DNA from: Angelakisella massiliensis | GTDB taxonomy: Bacteria > Bacillota > Clostridia > Oscillospirales > Ruminococcaceae | Assembly (NCBI RefSeq): GCF_900104675.1 | Contig: NZ_LT629944.1 | Span: 62,001 to 126,000 of the forward strand | Length of the DNA: 64,000 nucleotides | Direction of reading: 5' to 3' | Shown: positions 60,790 through 64,000 of the stretch, in pieces | Position numbering within the stretch: position 1 is the stretch's first letter | How the letters are laid out: each line of letters opens with the position of its first letter | Notes under the pieces: model-generated | The model's input: only the letters and a program-made list of their open reading frames with translations | The model's database searches: none | What the model was told of the DNA's origin: nothing | Translations under genes and position numbers: made by a program

Positions 60790-61699
60790 GATTACCAAAA
60801 GCCTTCTGGCCATGATCGCGGACCTGAAAGGGGAACCCGACGGGGCCTATAATATCCGGGAGGACAGCGGCTGCGCGGGCCGTCAGTCCACTGCCAACGT
60901 GGATATCGTTCCCAAAAAGGATAAACCCGGCATCGACATTATCGTCAAACCCGGTACCAAGGGAGAAAAAATTTATATTCCTGCCTGCGTCACCCACAGC
61001 GGCGTCAATGACCTGGTTTATAATGACTTCATCATCGGCGAAGACGCGGACGTAACCATCATCGCCGGCTGCGGCGTTCACAGCGAAGGAGAGGAGGACG
61101 CTGTCCATAACGGCATTCACAGCTTCTCCGTGGCCAAAAATGCCCGGGTACGGTATGTGGAAAAGCATGTGGGCACCGGCAAAGGCACCGGCAAACGGCT
61201 GATCAATCCTCAAACCTATATCGTACTTGACGAAGGCTCCTATCTGGAAATGGACACCATGCAGATCAAAGGCGTGGATTCCACCAAGCGCATCACCAAG
61301 GCTGCTGTAGCGGCGGGGGCTAAAGTGGTGGTGAAAGAAAAGCTGATGACCCACGGGGAGCAGTACGCTGAAACCGCCTTCACTGTGGATCTCAATGGGG
61401 AAGGCTCCGGCGCGGACCTGGTGTCCCGTTCTGTGGCCAGGGATCATTCCCGTCAGCTGTTCCGCTCCTGCATCAACGGCAACGTGGCATGTACCGGCCA
61501 TTCCGAGTGTGACGCTATCATCATGGATCAGGGTGTGGTCAGTGCCATTCCTGAGCTGACTGCCAACCATGTGGATGCTGCCCTCATTCATGAAGCCGCC
61601 ATCGGCAAAATCGCCGGTGAACAGCTGATCAAGCTGATGACCCTTGGCCTCACACCTGAAGAGGCGGAAGCCAAGATCATCGAAGGATTCCTGAAATAA
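60782..61699 (+). CDS. sufB: SufB/SufD-like Fe-S assembly scaffold (SMS-type)
   Basis: A 305-residue member of the SufB/SufD family, much shorter than SufB of the full SUF system (about 470). The beta-helix core is visible (VTIIAGCGVHSEGEEDAVHN, RVRYVEKHVGTGKGTGKRLI, VTHSGVNDLVYNDF) and ends with CINGNVACTGHSECDAIIMD and ALIHEAAIGKIAGEQLIKLM. There is no sufD, sufS or sufU beside it, so this is a minimal SufBC-like machine; such SMS systems are known from anaerobes. ATPase and scaffold are co-translated. Confidence 0.9.
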   Translation: MNEITKSLLAMIADLKGEPDGAYNIREDSGCAGRQSTANVDIVPKKDKPGIDIIVKPGTKGEKIYIPACVTHSGVNDLVYNDFIIGEDADVTIIAGCGVHSEGEEDAVHNGIHSFSVAKNARVRYVEKHVGTGKGTGKRLINPQTYIVLDEGSYLEMDTMQIKGVDSTKRITKAAVAAGAKVVVKEKLMTHGEQYAETAFTVDLNGEGSGADLVSRSVARDHSRQLFRSCINGNVACTGHSECDAIIMDQGVVSAIPELTANHVDAALIHEAAIGKIAGEQLIKLMTLGLTPEEAEAKIIEGFLK

Positions 61700-61716
61700 C
61701 TTTTTGAAAGACAGCA

Positions 61717-61748
61717 AAGGCCCCCGGTGGTAAACCACCGGGGGCCTT
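61717..61748 (+). terminator. Left copy of the duplicated terminator hairpin, array locus C
   Basis: AAGGCCCCCGGTGG, loop TAAA, CCACCGGGGGCCTT, 18 bases after the sufB-like stop. The core of 26 bases is repeated at 62247-62272. Confidence 0.85.
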
Positions 61749-61749
61749 A

Positions 61750-62198
61750 AGTGTGCCGAAGGAATTCGGCACACTTCCAGGGGGACCCAGTCCCCCTGGA
61801 TACGATTCTGGTTCCTGACGAAACCAGCGGCGATACCCCCGGTTTCGCGCCCCTGTGGGCGCGGGTCGTGGTATAAAAATCAGGCACATGTCCCTCTGAG
61901 TGTGCCGAAGGCATTCGGCACACTTCCAGGGGGACCCAGTCCCCCTGGATACGCCGCTTGGTTCCTGACGAAACCAGCGGCGATACCCCCGGTTTCGCGC
62001 CCCGGTGGGCGCGGGTCGTGGTATAAAAATCAGGCACATGTCCCTCTGAGTGTGCCGAAGGCATTCGGCACACTTCCAGGGGGACCCAGTCCCCCTGGAT
62101 ACGCCGCTTGGTTCCTGACGAAACCAGCGGCGATACCCCCGGTTTCGCGCCCCGGTGGGCGCGGGTCGTGGTATAAAAATCAGGCACATGTCCTGATT
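61750..62198. repeat. Hairpin-repeat element with three units (locus C)
   Basis: Three units of the 150-bp family (61750-61898, 61899-62048, 62049-62198) in the same orientation as locus A. The first unit has lost part of its third hairpin (TACGATTCTGG in place of TACGCCGCTTGG). The units share CAGGCACATG where locus A has CAGGCGCATG, so copies within a locus are more alike than copies between loci. Confidence 0.92.
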
Positions 62199-62246
62199 TT
62201 TATGATTTTGAATTTTTTCTTGGAAACAGGTTTTCTACAGTTTGAT
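62175..62246. repeat. Conserved tail of the hairpin element (locus C)
   Basis: AAAAATCAGG (62175-62184), CCTGATTTTT (62192-62201), then TATGATTTTGAATTTT and TTCTTGGAAACAGG, as at locus A. Confidence 0.8.
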
Positions 62247-62276
62247 GCCCCCGGTGGTAAACCACCGGGGGCGTTT
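62247..62276 (+). terminator. Right copy of the duplicated terminator hairpin, array locus C
   Basis: GCCCCCGGTGG, loop TAAA, CCACCGGGGGC (62247-62272), followed by GTTTT. It matches the core of 61719-61746 exactly and carries the T-run. Confidence 0.85.
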
Positions 62277-62439
62277 TATCTGCTGAGCGTATGCAAAAGC
62301 TGTTGGAAAAAGCTGTGCCCAAAGGGAGTGCTCTTTTGAAACTGTATCCTTCAGATGACGGACATCAGATTTTCCCGAAGGAACTATCCCTTCCCACTAA
62401 AGCGATATTCCTGATGTGCTTAAAACGCTTGCGCAAATA

Positions 62440-63051
62440 TCAGGGATTCTTCCTGGATGGAGAGCAGGCACCGTAGCTGCTGATAATATCCTCCGCCACC
62501 TGACGGCGGGTAAGGCAGCGGTCCATCGCCCGTTTTTCAATGGCTCTGTGGGCCTGAGGTTCGGTCATCTCTTCTTTGTCAATCAGCAGCCATTTGGCCC
62601 TGTTGACCAGACGGATCTCCTCCATTTTTTCCTCAAGGGTCAGGGTCTTTTTCCCCGCTTTTCTCAGCCGTTCCCTGGCACTTGCCATCCATTCCAACGC
62701 CTGAATCGCCATCTGCCGGGAGGTGGGCTTGGGCAGGAGAAAAACTCCCTGCTCCGCTGCCTGATCATAAATTTCCGGATACATCTCCCGTCTGACCAGC
62801 AGTAATACTACCGATTCTCCTTCCCGGCACAAATCCACCGCAAAACCCACAGCGGTTTCGTCAGGCAGGGGAGCATTGACAATAACAAAATCAAACGCCT
62901 TTTCAAGCAGAGCCCGTCTGGCCGCACCCACACTGGCCTCCTGTCTCACCAAAGTATAAGGAGGGCCGGAAAGCAGCGGAAGCAGCGCCCCATTAAAGCT
63001 TTCCGACGCTGACACCAGCAGAACACTGTAGGACCGTTCCTTGAGGCTCAT
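62440..63051 (-). CDS. ANTAR-domain protein with degenerate receiver
   Basis: A 203-residue protein. The N-terminal receiver-like domain has VLLVSASES where the acidic pair is expected and FVIVNAPLPD with Asn at the phospho-acceptor position, so it probably does not accept phosphate. The C-terminal ANTAR domain (about 140-195, VNRAKWLLIDKEEMTEPQAH, DRCLTRRQVAEDII) binds RNA to antiterminate transcription. It lies 41 bases downstream of glnA; ANTAR proteins next to glutamine synthetase commonly link nitrogen status to glnA expression in Clostridia. Confidence 0.9.
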   Translation of the reverse strand: MSLKERSYSVLLVSASESFNGALLPLLSGPPYTLVRQEASVGAARRALLEKAFDFVIVNAPLPDETAVGFAVDLCREGESVVLLLVRREMYPEIYDQAAEQGVFLLPKPTSRQMAIQALEWMASARERLRKAGKKTLTLEEKMEEIRLVNRAKWLLIDKEEMTEPQAHRAIEKRAMDRCLTRRQVAEDIISSYGACSPSRKNP

Positions 63052-63092
63052 CGCAGCTTCCCTCCCCTTCTCTTATTTTCTACAGCAAATCT

Positions 63093-64000
63093 TCATCGTT
63101 GTCCGCAGTACAGTTCCACCAAACCAGCCGGCATCCTCTGTTTTATAAAATCACTGTTTCTGGCCGTTGCCGCCGCTTCCTGCAGGCTTTCCGGCAGGGC
63201 TTTGAATTTTTGAAGCACTTCTCCCGGGGCAGTGAACAGATTGATGTCTGCCGGTTCCACCAGGGGAAGCTTCTGGGAAATGCCATAAAGACCCGCATAA
63301 ATCAGCAGGGCAAAAGCCAGATACGGATTGGCCATGGGATCCGGCGAGCGCAGCTCCGCCCGGCGATAGGCGTCCGCAGCCGCCGGGACCCGGATGAGCT
63401 GAGAACGATTTTCTTGTGACCAGGAGATATACCGGGGTGCTTTGGCGCTGCCGAACCGCTGATAGGATTGAGAACTTGGGTTAAGAAAAACTGTCATTTC
63501 CGGAATCTTTTCCAGAATACCAGCGATGATCCAGGGCAGCAGATCTTCTCCACTGTCGCTGCGGGCGGAAATATTGATGTGGAATCCGTTTCCCGGCCGT
63601 CCTGTCAAAGGCTTGGGGGAAAAATCCGCCCACAGTCCATTGGCCCCCGCCACCGCCTTGACCACTGTCTGAAAAGTCATGGCGTCATCCGCCGCGTTCA
63701 GCGGCCTGGAATAGCGGAAGTCGATCTCGTTCTGGCCCGGGCCCTCCTCATGATGAGAGCTTTCGGGGAAAATGCCCATTCTCTCCAGAGTCAGGCAGAT
63801 CTCCCGGCGGACATTTTCTCCTCTGTCCTCCGGCGCCGCATCCATATATCCCGCCTGGTCATGAGGCTCTTTGGTAGGCTCCCCTTTTTCGTTGAGGCGG
63901 AAAAGATAAAACTCCAGCTCTGAACCGAAGAAAAAGTGGATTCCCTGCTTTTCCGCCTGCTCTACCGCCTTTTTCAGCAGGCTCCTGGTGTCGTTGTCCA
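63093..64000 (-). CDS. glnA: Glutamine synthetase, 5' end outside window
   Basis: Partial: the frame is open through base 64000 (about 302 codons visible). Visible active-site segments are FGSELEFYLF, SSHHEEGPGQNEIDF, NGFHINISARSD, and the C-terminal LRSPDPMANPYLAFALLIYAG. The match is to the GlnA catalytic beta-barrel. The start codon and N-terminal beta-grasp domain lie beyond the window. It is cotranscribed with the ANTAR gene that follows. It assimilates ammonium into glutamine. Confidence 0.93.
   Translation of the reverse strand, partial: DNDTRSLLKKAVEQAEKQGIHFFFGSELEFYLFRLNEKGEPTKEPHDQAGYMDAAPEDRGENVRREICLTLERMGIFPESSHHEEGPGQNEIDFRYSRPLNAADDAMTFQTVVKAVAGANGLWADFSPKPLTGRPGNGFHINISARSDSGEDLLPWIIAGILEKIPEMTVFLNPSSQSYQRFGSAKAPRYISWSQENRSQLIRVPAAADAYRRAELRSPDPMANPYLAFALLIYAGLYGISQKLPLVEPADINLFTAPGEVLQKFKALPESLQEAAATARNSDFIKQRMPAGLVELYCGQR

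Overview
The window looks like a chromosomal segment of a low-to-moderate GC Firmicute of class Clostridia, most probably an Oscillospiraceae/Butyricicoccaceae-type gut anaerobe. The evidence is the set of families present: a valS T-box leader, Rex, a GGGtGRT protein with a NifU-like scaffold, a two-gene SUF-like pair, an FmdE/DUF364 locus, a glutamine synthetase followed by an ANTAR protein, and consistent AGGAGG ribosome binding sites with TTGACA/TATAAT promoters. The exact species cannot be fixed from sequence reading alone. I saw no rRNA, tRNA or CRISPR array.

Layout: 1-4.3 kb is a minus-strand operon (rpiR, HI0933-type flavoprotein, cmk, plsC, ispH). 4.7-10.7 kb has a marR gene, a lipoprotein, and a three-gene phosphorelay (hybrid kinase, Hpt, receiver-HD-GYP). 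10.8-13.6 kb is secA. 13.8-15.6 kb is an Fe-S scaffold plus GGGtGRT operon behind a promoter with a palindrome. 16-18.5 kb has small secreted or regulatory genes. 18.5-20.1 kb is a large array of 150-bp hairpin repeats. 20-24.7 kb has a ROK regulator and a divergent kinase/response-regulator pair. 24.7-27.8 kb is a molybdenum/tungsten-like locus led by a candidate Moco-type riboswitch. 28.6-32.4 kb has a small alarmone synthetase, an MFS/AraC pair and an orphan sugar-ABC ATPase. 32.4-38.5 kb holds a second hairpin-repeat locus, a collagen-like protein, a C-terminally truncated sigma-54-like protein, rmuC and a cation efflux gene. 38.5-39.8 kb is an intact IS3-family element. 40-46.2 kb has a HAD hydrolase, a GntR-ABC operon and T-box-valS. 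46.4-50.6 kb is an isoprenoid block (idi; ispDF-ispE-DRL). 50.7-57.5 kb has trkAH, rex, a TRIC-type channel and small genes. 57.7-61.7 kb has a fructose-type PTS and the SUF-like pair. A third hairpin-repeat locus lies at 61.7-62.3 kb, followed by an ANTAR protein and a partial glnA.

The most unusual signal is a dispersed element built from 150-bp units, each able to fold into four consecutive hairpins. It occurs as 10, 2 and 3 tandem units at three loci, and as a decayed remnant at a fourth. In the three intact loci the element is bounded on both sides by a copy of the host gene's own transcription-terminator hairpin, and the outermost flanks still pair to reconstruct the ancestral terminator. 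Units that differ in sequence differ by compensatory changes in the stems, which argues that the structure itself is maintained. The IS3-family element has independently landed in the loop of another terminator, so terminators are insertion hot spots in this genome.

Functionally the window links isoprenoid synthesis by the MEP pathway (ispH, ispDF, ispE and a DRL-type alternative to DXR, plus type I idi), Fe-S cluster assembly, metal handling, potassium uptake with redox sensing by Rex, and c-di-GMP signalling.
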